Shown here one piece after another: positions 1 to 10,640 of a DNA stretch of 64,000 nucleotides. Origin of the DNA: Cerrena zonata (Eukaryota; Basidiomycota; Agaricomycetes; Polyporales; Cerrenaceae); NCBI GenBank assembly GCA_038087015.1, contig JASBNA010000015.1, positions 310,001 to 374,000 on the forward strand. Reading direction: 5' to 3'. Positions within the stretch are counted from its first letter, which is position 1. The number at the start of each line of letters is the position of its first letter. Below the pieces are notes generated by a model, which had not been told where the DNA came from, did no database searches, and worked only from the letters and a program-made list of their open reading frames with translations. Both the position numbers and the translations under genes were made by a program.

Positions 1-830
1 AAATCATTTTGGAAAACCAATTACAAGAAGATAGAATGAAATCACTGCAGGAAAAAGAACTATACTCCAAATTTGAAAAACTCATTTCAAAATCAATTTT
101 TACAAACGACAAAGTTATACAAGATCTCAGGTTTGAAATTAAGGAGCTCAAGGAAAACAACGCTTCAATAAGCTTGAAGTTAACGGAAACAATGAAGGAA
201 AAAGATGAAAAAACCATACAATTAAAGAGAATGACCCAAATGATTGAAGAGAGTGACGAGGCTCTCAAGAAAAACTTGGATATATTCAATAAAGAAACCG
301 AAACTTTAGAGAAAGACTTCAAAACCAGTCAAGAGCTTATTTGCAAGCTTGAAGCTGAAAATGATCAAAAAAATAAGACCTTACAAAACCGAGAACAAGA
401 GTTTGCTGAGTATCAACAGAATTCAGATTCAAGTTTGAAGAAAACCACTTTGGAGAAATCCTGCTTAGAAATATCCAATGATATCCTCTCATACAGCTTT
501 AAAAGACTAGTGAAGGATGTATTTGAGTGCTTACATCCAGTTTTAACAGAAAAACCTATAGAAGACTTCTCTTTACGCTACTACGAGTTCATAAAGATCA
601 CAACTTTCGACACAAATGACTCACAACTCATTTCAGCAATCACAAATTTTTTGAGGAACTGTCTTCAGCAAATACTAAGCCAGTACAAAGAGGTCGAACT
701 GAGATTGGTCTTTGAAGTCGAAGACAAACAAAGATATTTCGAAAGCCTCTTAGAGAAATATACAACACTTGTTTTGGACTTACAAAAGATTGGCCCTAAA
801 AAGCATTCCAATAAAAAGTCGTTGAAATGA
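1..830 (+). CDS. C-terminal part of a coiled-coil protein (5' partial)
   Basis: The frame is open to the window edge with no ATG near it, so the gene starts upstream; about 275 codons are visible. The first ~150 residues are rich in Lys, Glu, Gln and Leu with long heptad-like stretches and almost no Pro or Gly, the signature of a coiled coil. The last ~110 residues look more globular (aromatic residues around FECLHP and LRYYEF) and end in a basic tail. I do not recognise the family. A structural role, for example in cytoskeleton, spindle or vesicle tethering, would be a guess. It is codirectional with the next gene. Confidence 0.7.
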   Translation, partial: IILENQLQEDRMKSLQEKELYSKFEKLISKSIFTNDKVIQDLRFEIKELKENNASISLKLTETMKEKDEKTIQLKRMTQMIEESDEALKKNLDIFNKETETLEKDFKTSQELICKLEAENDQKNKTLQNREQEFAEYQQNSDSSLKKTTLEKSCLEISNDILSYSFKRLVKDVFECLHPVLTEKPIEDFSLRYYEFIKITTFDTNDSQLISAITNFLRNCLQQILSQYKEVELRLVFEVEDKQRYFESLLEKYTTLVLDLQKIGPKKHSNKKSLK

Positions 831-1005
831 CTTTGGCTTAGTAGTTTATACAAATTAAATAGCATAGTTGTTTAATATTTGCAATCACGTATGTTTGTGT
901 TATTTTGTAAATTATTTCGCAGCATTTTTTTGTGGTTGATGGATACATATAAAAGGTAATCTTATCTCTTCATTAGCAAGATCTTCTTTCCCGGATATAC
1001 AAAGG

Positions 1006-2112
1006 ATGTCAGATGCCTTTCGTTCGTCTCCAGGGTTAACAGGCGAGGCTAGATATTTCACGTTCTCAAAGAGGAGGTTGCAAGACTTTATTTTACCAAA
1101 ACCGGTGAACTTCAAGGCCAACTGGAATTCTTCAAGAGACAAGTTCACATCAAAGCACGAATGGATTAAGACTATTTTCAGAGGTGTAACCCTAAATCAA
1201 GCGAAAGATTCCGGAGGCTTTGGAACAGACTCTCCCATGGTCTTGGATACAACAACTCCGGCCCGAACCGGAGAGACCGCAAGTTGCAACGTTTTAAATA
1301 TGTCATCCAGTCAACGCTCTACAGACTTTCAAGTTCCAATGAAAAACCACCTCAGCACCGGTGCCACCATTGCTAGAAAAAAATCATTCTTGACGAATAT
1401 TAGACAAAAGACATATCGGGAACAAAACAAGGAGATAGAAGCAGACGAACTAAAGATCTTGACCAGTACTAAAGAAGAAACGCAAAAAGTGCAAAACTCC
1501 AACAACACCGATTTCAATAGTAGCATCCTAAATGACCCTAGTTTATTAAAATGTGAACGTGATCCAAACAACACCTCATTAGAAACGGCATCTGCTCTTT
1601 ACGAATCACACTATGATCATTCCTGTGCTCTACCAGAGTTACCAAACGAGCTTCCGGAAAACCAGCATAAAAAATGGGAGAGAAGTCAAAAACTCAGAAG
1701 AGCAGCTTCCAGGTCACAATCCAAGCTTCTGCTAGTTTCCAACAAGAGCCTTGAAAACATTAATAATAAAAAAGCAGTCTCTGAACTAGCTACATCTGCT
1801 AACGAAACCAAAGCTTTTACTAGATTAAATCCAGTCGACTTGATTCGAAAAACGTCTAGAGATCTTTTAAAAGCCACTACTCAGGTCAGTGATATCGAAT
1901 CTTCGGGTGTTGCTGTAACAGACTCACCCCCCATGTCAGGTATCTACAAAATTAATGAAGCTACACCAAACACTCGAAAGCGTCATAAACCCAGGCTCAG
2001 ACTTCTCTCAGAGAGCTCGGATCCAAAGATTATGGCTAGTCTTGACTTCAACTACTTGGAGAAAATGAGAAAAAAATTGAACATGCTGACACATGAGCCA
2101 TATCAAAACTGA
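1006..2112 (+). CDS. Uncharacterised 368-aa protein
   Basis: An intact reading frame starts at the first ATG after a 175-base gap. The N-terminal ~60 residues are the most ordered-looking part, with basic and aromatic residues (motifs FTFSKRRLQDF and KHEWIKTIF). The middle is Ser/Thr/Asn-rich with short Ser-Pro and Thr-Pro sites such as TDSPP, suggesting phosphorylation. The C-terminus carries a short basic helix (LEKMRKKLNML). There is no signal peptide or membrane segment. I do not recognise it; it looks like a fast-evolving, largely disordered nuclear or cytoskeletal protein. No homologue can be named from sequence alone. Confidence 0.6.
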   Translation: MSDAFRSSPGLTGEARYFTFSKRRLQDFILPKPVNFKANWNSSRDKFTSKHEWIKTIFRGVTLNQAKDSGGFGTDSPMVLDTTTPARTGETASCNVLNMSSSQRSTDFQVPMKNHLSTGATIARKKSFLTNIRQKTYREQNKEIEADELKILTSTKEETQKVQNSNNTDFNSSILNDPSLLKCERDPNNTSLETASALYESHYDHSCALPELPNELPENQHKKWERSQKLRRAASRSQSKLLLVSNKSLENINNKKAVSELATSANETKAFTRLNPVDLIRKTSRDLLKATTQVSDIESSGVAVTDSPPMSGIYKINEATPNTRKRHKPRLRLLSESSDPKIMASLDFNYLEKMRKKLNMLTHEPYQN

Positions 2113-2332
2113 TGGACCTCTGATCTTTCAAGCTGCTAAAGTTATTTATTTAGACCTTAGCTTTCTAATATATCAAGTAAACGCATAGGTTGTAAGTTAA
2201 TTGAATTTTTGCGTACTGAAAAAAAATGTGTGTCTACCGTTTACTTCTGTAGAACTTTTTTTTCCTCCTTAAGAAATATAAGGATTGAAGAGTCCTCTTA
2301 TCCCTATAAGCCAAACTCGAAGCATTGGGAAG

Positions 2333-4808
2333 ATGACGGTTACCGAAGATCTCAATAACAGCTTCTTTGCTCAAATAGAGAAACAGAAAATTTTCAGCAC
2401 TCCAACATTTTCGAATGCAGAATGCCATGTATGTGTTAGGAACGGCTTCGATATATTCCTCTCTATCGGAAACGTTATTAGAGCATGTCAGCTTTCTAAT
2501 GAATCAGGAAACTATGGAATTCTTAACATTGATATTAATGCTTTCAACATAAAGTCGATGGTGTTAAACCCATCTGGGACCATGCTTGCAGCAGTAGGTG
2601 ATTCATCAATTTGTTTATTTACTTTACCTCAAACCATCGATATCAACCTTGTTAAGCAAAGTCATAGTTATGGAATAGAGGGCCTCGAAGGACGTAAGAT
2701 CAAGAAGGTTTTATGGCACCCTGCAATGCCATTGGACGCAGGATTAGTCATTTTGACCGAAGACTCTCATATCATATTGTATAATGTCACAACATCCACC
2801 GAAGTTCCACAATTAACAATTGATTTAAATGAATTTCTGAATTTCAAAGGTCAAGCTAGTTCGATTTCTTTTGGTTCTGCCGATAACTTAGCTGGGTATT
2901 TGACTCTCTATGTGACTTCGACTAATGGTGATATTTTTGCAATTTACCCCTTTTTAGCAGAGAAAGGAAAAGTCAGATGCACCCACCAACAAGTTGAGCA
3001 GTTGCATGAAAATGCTTCGAAGATATTAGGCACAATCAATAACAAATTTCCCTCTACCAGTATTATGGAAGTTGCTGCAGACACTGGCTTGAAAGCTCGT
3101 GCTATAAAACATTATCAATATATTCTCACATATGAAGAAAGCAGCTGATAAAGTCATTAAGTCTGAGGATTCAAAGCCGGGCTTCACTCCTATAATCGAA
3201 GTCAATCAAAAGGGTGACGACGTTAGTCTTCAAGGGCCATTGAATATCGCTGGAGCTGAAAACATACCAGAAGCAGAACGCAAGCCTAGCATTATCGATT
3301 TAATAGAGATCTCCAGTAATGATGATACAGTATTTCTCTCTGCTTTATGCTCGAACAGTTCTGGTGAAACTTTCGTTCGTTATTTCATCAAGACTCCCCT
3401 CTCATGATGAGTTGGAAATCCGATGAAGAAGACGAGGAAGAACTTGTTCAAGCTGAAGAGAAAAAGCCAAAGCGTCCCGTGAAAACAAGAATAAGCTTGG
3501 TTATGCTAAACCTAAGAGAGGTTTTGGATTTGTTGCCATTCCCGAATCGAGCCGTACTAGAAATCACGACTCGAAAGAAGAGAACGCATTAACTAAGGTC
3601 GATAAAAAGCTAAACGAAAAGAAATTCGTTGAAGAGTCTTTATTATCCTTGAAGATTGCTGGTCATGATAATATTGGTAATTTTACAAAAGAGTTAGATG
3701 GTTGTTTTAGAAAACTTTCTAATGACGCAAGCCAAAATAGCAATAGTTTCTGGTGACAAAGTGCTTTTCATAGATACTCAAGCTTGGAGTGATCATATTC
3801 TCGAGTCTCAGTCAAGTGACATTGATTTCATCCAGTATGATAAATTCAACTCCAAACATCCTAATCCAAAAGTACTACTATTAACTGACAACACTACTAA
3901 TACAGGAGATTTCCTCGTTTTATTCCATAATTACAGAATTAGTGTTGAAATCAGAAAGCTTAGAAAGGAAGAGAAAAAGAAGGAAGAGAAAAGAAGGAAG
4001 AAGAAAAGAAGGATATCAAAAATCCGCCATTACATAAGCAGAAGGTTATTTATCCTTCTAATATTTCCCTTGTCAGTAAAGCTCCAATCGCTGAGCTTGA
4101 TACCTATTTAAAAGACTTGAAAAATCAAAATTACAGTGATAGCTACAGGGGAGTTGATAATGCGGTATTGACGAAGAAATTGAATTCTGAAGATACTCAA
4201 GTTTTACAAAGTATGAACGATGCTTCTCGCTTTTTCTTACAACTGGTCAAGTATTTTCCAAAGCAATTTTTGGTGTTACGTCTAGACTTGAGTTGCAAAC
4301 AAGTGATTTGAGACAACAAATTGAAACTCTCAATGAAGATAACAAAAAGATTGAAAAACAAGAAGATTATCAGGCAAATGAAAAACGAATTGAAGAATTG
4401 AAAAAGAGACAAAAGACTATCAATGAGAAACAAGAGGCTTTGAAGAAAAAGCTCATAGATTCAATACATAGACTTAGAAACCAAAGTTCATCCCCACTTT
4501 CAAAAGAAGAAAGGTTTTGGTTTAAAGAAATCAATTCATTGAACATTAAGATAAACAAAGACAACTCAGAAGACCTCAGCTTGATGGATAAGGTCAAATC
4601 TCTCAACGGACAATTGGAATCGGTTAAGGCCCAACAAAGTGGAGAAACTAAACTGGAGACAGAGGATGATGAATTGAGTAGAAGACTTCAAAGATTACGC
4701 TTAAGTCAGGATCTCACTAAGCTCAAAACGTGGTTACAAGAAGAAGGAAAATTAATTGATGTAGCAAGACACAAACTTGACGATCACATTAGTAAGATCA
4801 AGGTGTAA
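2333..4808 (+). CDS. NUP82: Nucleoporin Nup82 (Nup88 family), frame broken six times
   Basis: Nup82 sits on the cytoplasmic face of the nuclear pore and, with Nup159 and Nsp1, supports mRNA export. The N-terminal half is a beta-propeller whose motifs IKKVLWHP and GDIFAIYPFL closely resemble yeast Nup82. The C-terminal third is a long coiled coil containing ERFWFKEI, the counterpart of the yeast MKWFKEI segment. The start is the ATG at 2333. The frame changes near 3139 (A run), 3397 (C run), 3483 (A run), 3700 (GG), 3950-4040 (purine repeats) and 4268 (T run). Correcting each by one base gives a net length divisible by three, about 825 aa, with no internal stop. The family is essential in yeast, so sequencing error is more likely than decay. 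Confidence 0.88.
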
Positions 4809-5187
4809 TTGTGTAAACTAATGATAAAAGGGAAATAGAATACACCTGTAGAAAGTAGGACGACCTTATTGTATATTCACACGGTTTACAATACTGTTTT
4901 ATTATCGAGAGATTAAATCATGAAACATTATATCTAAAAACGCAAAGAAAAGTAAAGATGTATATACAAACGTTAATGTTCGATTGAAAGATACAAAAAA
5001 AAAAAAAAAAAGAATACAAATAGATGGAATAATCCATACGTTTAGTAAAAATTGAATTAAAAAGACATGAGATAATAAAAAAAAAAAAGTAGTATGAACG
5101 ATTGCCAATTAGAAGGTATGGAGAGATAGTTTGAAATGAATACAGCGACACATGCTGGCGTAAAATGATTTAACTGCAAATAATACA
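4809..5187. other. Intergenic, 3' flanks of NUP82 and BCY1
   Basis: AT-rich spacer between converging genes. It holds two A runs (near 4995-5011 and 5081-5089) and nothing else I can identify. Confidence 0.6.
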
Positions 5188-6561
5188 TTAATTAACAGCA
5201 GTGGTTGCATCAGGAATAGCGGTAGGATCTTGAGATTTTAATACATCAACGGCAGGACCTAATAATCTTGAAAAACCAGATTTACCTAAGGTAGCAACAA
5301 TGACGGTATCCAATGCTTCAACGGTAGCTTGTCTTGGTAAATCATTTAAAAGAGCAACTTCACCAAAATAGTCACCTTTACTAATTTTGGCCACAACACC
5401 AGCATTTTCCTTTGAAATTTGACAAGTACCACTTTCGATAAAATAGAAATTTTCACCTTGTTCACCTTCTTTAACAATTTTATCACCTTTATGATAAATT
5501 TCAGTACTCAAGGCATCGGCCAATTTTGATCTTTCATGACTTGATAAACTTGATAAGACTTTAACATCTTTTAAGAAATTTTCGTACATTATTCTTTTAT
5601 TAAAAGTACCTTCTAATAAGATACGACGGAAAGTTAAACGATCCAAAGCCCAACAATTTACCCCATCATCTGAAGCAGCAATAGCGGTTGCAGCTCTTGG
5701 AGAATTATACATTAAAGCCAATTCACCAAAGGAAGAGCCTTCACCACTTGAATTAACTTTAGTACCATTAACATAGAAATCAACGGTACCATTTTCAATA
5801 ATATAGAAAAAATCACCTTCATCACCTTGTTTAATAATTTCATCATTTTTTTTAAATTGTTTACGAGTTAAAACATCAATAACGGTTTTTTTCAGGTTTT
5901 CGTCTAATTGTTTGAATAAAAAGTTTGAGGTTAAAGTTTTTTGTAATTCTGATTTTTGAGAAGCGGTTAAATCATTAGTTGGAGGTTTCCAAGAATCCGA
6001 TTTAAATTTATCAGGATTAAGAGCTTCAGCCGAAACGGAAGTTCTTCTATTAGCATTAAAGGCCACTGGGATTTTAGCAGGTATTGGATTTGAATTAGCA
6101 GAAGTATTAGAATGAGAATTTGCAGAAGGGTCATTTGGATCTAATTCTTGAAGTGGTTTTGACAGGGTTTGTTGACCAACACCAAAACCGCCTTTGAATA
6201 AGCCGGCTTTATCTTCTTGCTTTTCACCGTCGTTTTTAGAGTTATTTTCATGCTGTATTGAATGAGGATCATTATCACCAAAAGGAGATTTGAAACTAGG
6301 TTGTCTTGAATTAACCGTTACTCCATTACCAGTACCATTAACGTTGATGTTATCAACTTGAGGGAACAAGTTGATACCTGCAGCTTTAGCTTTTATTTGT
6401 TGAGACCATAATTGGGATCTTTGTAATTCTAATTTAGCGTTAAAGTAATTAGCACAAAATTGTAAAACATCAACTGGATTTTTACTAATAATTTCTTTTT
6501 GTAATTGGTTTAATTCATTAGTTATGAATTCTTGATTAGCAGTTGGAGTCATTTTGGTCAA
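5188..6561 (-). CDS. BCY1: cAMP-dependent protein kinase regulatory subunit
   Basis: Bcy1 holds the PKA catalytic subunits inactive until cAMP binds, linking glucose to Ras/PKA signalling. The 457-aa protein has an N-terminal dimerisation helix (FITNELNQLQKEI onward), an inhibitory pseudosubstrate-type site RRTSVSAEAL near residue 172, and two tandem cyclic-nucleotide-binding domains. Each domain has its phosphate-binding cassette: FGELALMYNSPRAAT near 278 and FGEVALLNDLPRQAT near 399, with the Glu and Arg that contact cAMP. The Asn/Ser-rich linker between helix and inhibitor site is typical of yeast. Length is close to S. cerevisiae Bcy1 (416 aa). It is divergent from KAR2 and intact. Confidence 0.97.
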   Translation of the reverse strand: MTKMTPTANQEFITNELNQLQKEIISKNPVDVLQFCANYFNAKLELQRSQLWSQQIKAKAAGINLFPQVDNINVNGTGNGVTVNSRQPSFKSPFGDNDPHSIQHENNSKNDGEKQEDKAGLFKGGFGVGQQTLSKPLQELDPNDPSANSHSNTSANSNPIPAKIPVAFNANRRTSVSAEALNPDKFKSDSWKPPTNDLTASQKSELQKTLTSNFLFKQLDENLKKTVIDVLTRKQFKKNDEIIKQGDEGDFFYIIENGTVDFYVNGTKVNSSGEGSSFGELALMYNSPRAATAIAASDDGVNCWALDRLTFRRILLEGTFNKRIMYENFLKDVKVLSSLSSHERSKLADALSTEIYHKGDKIVKEGEQGENFYFIESGTCQISKENAGVVAKISKGDYFGEVALLNDLPRQATVEALDTVIVATLGKSGFSRLLGPAVDVLKSQDPTAIPDATTAVN

Positions 6562-7180
6562 AAATGCTAATTCTAATGAAGGATTGAAAGAATTAAATGA
6601 GCAAACCTAATCACAGACAAAGAAAGACAAAATAAATAGAAAAGAAAAAGTAAAAAATGAAAGTGAAAATATAGCCACTATAAGACACAAGTGGCAATTG
6701 AGTAATTGAGTTGAAGAATGGAAAATGGATTGATTACCCGAGTGAGGAAGGTCTATTAAAAATAAGCTATTCTAATAGATTAAGTGATAAGAAGAAGAGT
6801 AGTTAATAGGAGCAAGTGCAATTCTAATGAGATCTTTCACTCACTTTTTCGTTAAAAATCCCTGAAATGACACTGCGGGAGCCAACCTGCAAATTCCCGG
6901 ATGCCAACCTGCACTTACGGTGTTGCTCTTTTTTTTGCAGATTAGAAATTGCGCTTCTCCCATCGCATGAACCCGTACACCATAAATTTGAAAAAAAAAT
7001 GTCGCACTCGGATTCCCGATTGTCCAGTGACCGGGAGTCGCGACATTTTGCCAACCTATGCCCCTCCCCCGGAAATCACCTACACGGTCGGTTCTTAAAA
7101 GGAAAAGTGATCGATTTCCAGGTTGATGCCAGCTCTTGATGCGAAAGATAAGCCATCACACTAAGCCAATGTGTCTACAT

Positions 7181-7582
7181 CGAGTCCACGAAAGAATAAA
7201 TACAGGAAAGAATAAGAGTAGAAACTGATAAGAGTAGAAACCAATAAGAAAAAATGATAAGAGTAGAAGTCAAGAATATTGGAGTAAGTTAGAGTGTAAT
7301 ATGCCTATAATAGAAGTCAGAGTATAATAGAAAGTATAAAGTATGGAATACTGATTAATGAGTAAGATGTGAGCACAGAACAAGAGTGAGTGCAATGTGC
7401 AACGTGCAATAAAGTGCTAGAGTTCAGAAAGAGTAAGAGTAGTAAGAGTAGAGTAAGAGTAGTAAGAGTAGTAAGAGTAAGAGTAGAGTAGAGTAAGAGT
7501 AGAGTAAGAGTAGTAAGTGTAGTAAGAGTAGAGTAGAGTAAGAGTAGTAAGTGTAGTAAGAGTAAGAGTACAGTAGAGTAAG
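7181..7582. repeat. Degenerate GTAAGAGTA minisatellite
   Basis: From about 7430 to 7578 the DNA is an irregular tandem array of AGTAAGAGTAG and AGTAGAGTA units in all three phases. Looser copies (AATAAGAGTAGAAA) start near 7205. It lies in the 1.3-kb divergent BCY1-KAR2 promoter region. Its complement reads as a Leu/Thr-rich open frame, an artefact of the repeat. Confidence 0.85.
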
Positions 7583-7584
7583 TG

Positions 7585-7630
7585 AACACGTCAGCGATTT
7601 ACGAGCACAACGTTGTTAACACCTCAGCGA
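7585..7630 (+). promoter_or_regulatory. Paired 13-base elements upstream of KAR2 (candidate UPR sites)
   Basis: AACACGTCAGCGA at 7585-7597 recurs as AACACCTCAGCGA at 7618-7630, differing at one base. Both carry CAGCGA, close to the CAGCGTG core of the yeast unfolded-protein response element. Another ACGTG lies at 7642-7646. A role in KAR2 induction is inferred. Confidence 0.45.
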
Positions 7631-7676
7631 GTGCACTTGTGTACGTGTCAAGATTAGAAACGCACCGAATGCCAAA

Positions 7677-7684
7677 GAACCTTC
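7677..7684. promoter_or_regulatory. Candidate heat-shock element, GAAccTTC
   Basis: Two inverted GAA units with 2-base spacing, the core of an Hsf1 site, about 215 bases upstream of the KAR2 start. KAR2 is heat-inducible in yeast. A third unit is degenerate, so this is a weak call. Confidence 0.4.
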
Positions 7685-7775
7685 TAGTTAATTAGTGTTT
7701 AAGCTAACAGTGGAGTTTTTTTTTGTTTTGTTAGCAAGTTGTTGATTTAGTGAATTTTTTTGATTTTTTTCAATT

Positions 7776-7782
7776 TATATAA
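7776..7782 (+). promoter_or_regulatory. TATA box of KAR2
   Basis: TATATAA lies 117 bases upstream of the KAR2 ATG, a normal distance for a yeast TATA box. Confidence 0.55.
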
Positions 7783-7898
7783 CTACAATTAGCGCCCACT
7801 TCTTTTCCAAATTCCCAAAACTCCATAACTTTAGTACAGAGTCGTTTAGTTGATTTTCTTACTGATTGTTTATTTGTTGATATAATAGAATAGTCAAC

Positions 7899-9938
7899 AT
7901 GTTAAATATTTCCAATCGTAATTGGATATCGGGTATTACCCTTTTTTATGTTCTTTTGGCAATTATTTTACCATTTTTAAATAATCATGGTAAAAGCTCT
8001 TTAGTTTTGGCAGATGATTCAAACGATACTGAAAATTATGGTACCGTGATTGGTATTGATTTAGGTACTACTTATTCATGTGTTGGTGTGATGAAAAATG
8101 GTAAGGTTGAAATTTTAGCTAATGATCAAGGTAATAGAATTACTCCTTCTTATGTTGCATTCACTCCAGAAGAAAGATTAATTGGTGATGCTGCTAAAAA
8201 TCAAGCTCCTTCTAATGTTCAAAACACTGTTTTCGATATTAAACGTTTAATCGGTTTAAAATATAACGATAAAACCGTTCAAAAAGAAATTAAACATTTA
8301 CCTTATACTATTGAAAAGAAAGATGGTAAACCAGTTGTTAAAGTTGAATATCAAAACGATTTGAAAACTTTCACTCCCGAAGAAATTAGTGGGATGATTT
8401 TAGGTAAAATGAAATCAATTGCTGAAGATTATTTGGGTAAAAAAGTTACCCATGCAGTTGTTACTGTCCCTGCTTATTTTAATGATGCTCAAAGACAAGC
8501 TACTAAAGATGCTGGTACCATTTCTGGTTTAAATGTCTTGAGAATTGTTAATGAACCAACTGCCGCTGCCATTGCTTATGGTTTAGATAAATCAGACGAT
8601 GAAAAACAAATTATCGTTTATGATTTAGGTGGGGGTACTTTCGATGTTTCTTTATTATCTATTGAAGGTGGTGTCTTTGAAGTTTTAGCTACCGCTGGTG
8701 ATACTCATTTAGGTGGGGAAGATTTCGATTTTAAAATTGTTAGGCATTTAACTAAAGTTTTCCAAAAAAAACATAAAATTGATATTACTTCAAATTCAAA
8801 AGCTATTTCCAAATTGAAAAGAGAAGCTGAAAAGGCTAAGAGAACTTTATCTTCTCAAATGAGTGCTAGAATTGAAATTGATTCTTTTGTTGATGGTATT
8901 GATTTTTCAGAAACTTTATCCAGAGCTAAATTCGAAGAATTAAACGTTGAAGCTTTCAAGAAAACTTTAAAACCAGTCGAACAAGTCTTGAAAGACGCTG
9001 GTGTTAAAAAATCTGAAATTGATGATATTGTTTTAGTTGGTGGTTCCACTAGAATTCCAAAAGTTCAAGAATTATTAGAAAAATTCTTTGACGGTAAAAA
9101 AGCTTCTAAAGGTATTAACCCAGATGAAGCAGTTGCTTATGGTGCTGCCGTTCAAGCCGGTGTTTTATCTGGTGAAGAAGGGGTTGATGATATCGTTTTA
9201 TTGGATGTTAATCCTTTAACTTTAGGTATTGAAACTACTGGTGGTGTTATGACTACTCTTATTAACAGAAATACCGCTATTCCAACTAAAAAATCTCAAA
9301 TCTTCTCTACTGCCGCTGATAACCAACCAACTGTTTTAATTCAAGTTTTCGAAGGTGAAAGAGCAATGGCTAAAGATAATAATAGATTGGGTAAATTCGA
9401 ATTAACCGGTATTCCTCCTGCTCCAAGAGGTGTTCCTCAAATTGAAGTTACTTTCTCCTTAGATGCAAATGGTATCTTGAAAGTTGAAGCAATGGATAAA
9501 GGTACTGGTAAATCAGAATCTATTACCATCACAAATGATAAAGGTAGATTATCTAAAGAAGATATCGATAGAATGGTTGAAGAAGGTGAAAAATTCGCTC
9601 AACAAGATGCTGAAGTTAAAGCTAAAATCGAATCAAGAAATTCATTAGAAAATTACGCTCATTTATTAAAAGGTCAATTAAGTGATCAATCTGAAAATGG
9701 ATTAGGTTCTAAATTAGATGATGACGATAAAGAAACCTTGGATGACGCAGTTAAAGAAACCTTAGAATTCATCGAAGATAATTATGATACCGCTACTTCT
9801 GAAGAATTCGAAGAACAAAAACAAAAATTAATCGATGTTGCTAACCCAATCACTTCAAAACTATACGGTGGTGGTGATGCCGGTGCCCAATTTGGTGATG
9901 CCGATTCTGATGATGACTTTGATCACGATGAATTGTAA
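7899..9938 (+). CDS. KAR2: ER lumenal Hsp70 chaperone BiP
   Basis: Kar2/BiP drives translocation into the ER lumen, folds secretory proteins and restrains Ire1. The 679-aa protein opens with a hydrophobic signal segment (about residues 10-38, [11 protein letters not shown]). The Hsp70 nucleotide-binding domain follows, with [27 protein letters not shown] and [13 protein letters not shown]. Next come the hydrophobic linker [15 protein letters not shown] and the substrate-binding domain. It ends in the ER-retrieval signal HDEL. Length matches S. cerevisiae Kar2 (682 aa). Codon use is strongly biased and avoids CTG, as expected of a highly expressed gene. Intact. Confidence 0.99.
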   Translation: MLNISNRNWISGITLFYVLLAIILPFLNNHGKSSLVLADDSNDTENYGTVIGIDLGTTYSCVGVMKNGKVEILANDQGNRITPSYVAFTPEERLIGDAAKNQAPSNVQNTVFDIKRLIGLKYNDKTVQKEIKHLPYTIEKKDGKPVVKVEYQNDLKTFTPEEISGMILGKMKSIAEDYLGKKVTHAVVTVPAYFNDAQRQATKDAGTISGLNVLRIVNEPTAAAIAYGLDKSDDEKQIIVYDLGGGTFDVSLLSIEGGVFEVLATAGDTHLGGEDFDFKIVRHLTKVFQKKHKIDITSNSKAISKLKREAEKAKRTLSSQMSARIEIDSFVDGIDFSETLSRAKFEELNVEAFKKTLKPVEQVLKDAGVKKSEIDDIVLVGGSTRIPKVQELLEKFFDGKKASKGINPDEAVAYGAAVQAGVLSGEEGVDDIVLLDVNPLTLGIETTGGVMTTLINRNTAIPTKKSQIFSTAADNQPTVLIQVFEGERAMAKDNNRLGKFELTGIPPAPRGVPQIEVTFSLDANGILKVEAMDKGTGKSESITITNDKGRLSKEDIDRMVEEGEKFAQQDAEVKAKIESRNSLENYAHLLKGQLSDQSENGLGSKLDDDDKETLDDAVKETLEFIEDNYDTATSEEFEEQKQKLIDVANPITSKLYGGGDAGAQFGDADSDDDFDHDEL

Positions 9939-10640
9939 TCTACTATATAAATAGATTTATCTAATATATATATATATATAAAACAAAAAAAAAAACTGTT
10001 TATAATAATGCCAATACATTAATTAGTTGTATAATCTTGTATATAATGTTGCATTCTTCCAGGTTGCAAACCCGTACATCCCGGCCCCTACAACGAGTTT
10101 TTGCAGTTTTTCAACTGCCCTGTTTCAAACTGCCCTGTTCCAACGGAGTTGGATCATGCCATCAATATTGCCAGTGTTGACACTAAAGAAGCTAACCTTC
10201 CGCAGAGAGTCACCCCACCCCTGTCTGAAATATCACTCCGCTAATTTGTAGGGCCTTCTTTGGAGGGAGGTCCACAATAGCCAATTGTTTAAGTCTTAGT
10301 TTTGATCACTGCTTGGGCCGCTTTCCCCAATTGAGCTTCGGCTAAAACAACTTCATCCTCTGCCACCAAACCCGAGTGCCAAAATCCCTAGAAACCACCA
10401 TCAAAGCTTCAAGCTGACCGTGAAGAATAGATGGTAAGCATACCAGTAGGTACTGATTATCGAGTCTTCTCAGTTTTTGTTCTTTCACTTCCTTTTTTTT
10501 TTGTTCTTTGTTTTTTCCAGTATAACTTCTTCATTGAAAGAACGAAAAAAAATTTTTTTTTCGGTCTTGAAAAACCCTTCTCTAGTACAAAAAATCTCTA
10601 GTTAGGTTAGGAAAGTTATCTTTAACTCTAGAAGAACAGG
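9939..10640. other. Intergenic, KAR2 to NOT5
   Basis: About 700 bases with a short TA repeat (9966-9980) just after KAR2, and T runs near 10493-10516 and 10550-10561. I see no gene; the end of the region serves as the NOT5 promoter. Confidence 0.5.

Noticed and set aside
2333..4808. NUP82 as a true pseudogene
   Set aside because: The breaks are single-base changes at short runs with no nonsense codons between them; genes on both sides and elsewhere show the same error type.
7317..7589. Minus-strand open frame rich in Leu and Thr
   Set aside because: It is the complement of the GTAAGAGTA minisatellite; tandem repeats without stops give long open frames by chance.
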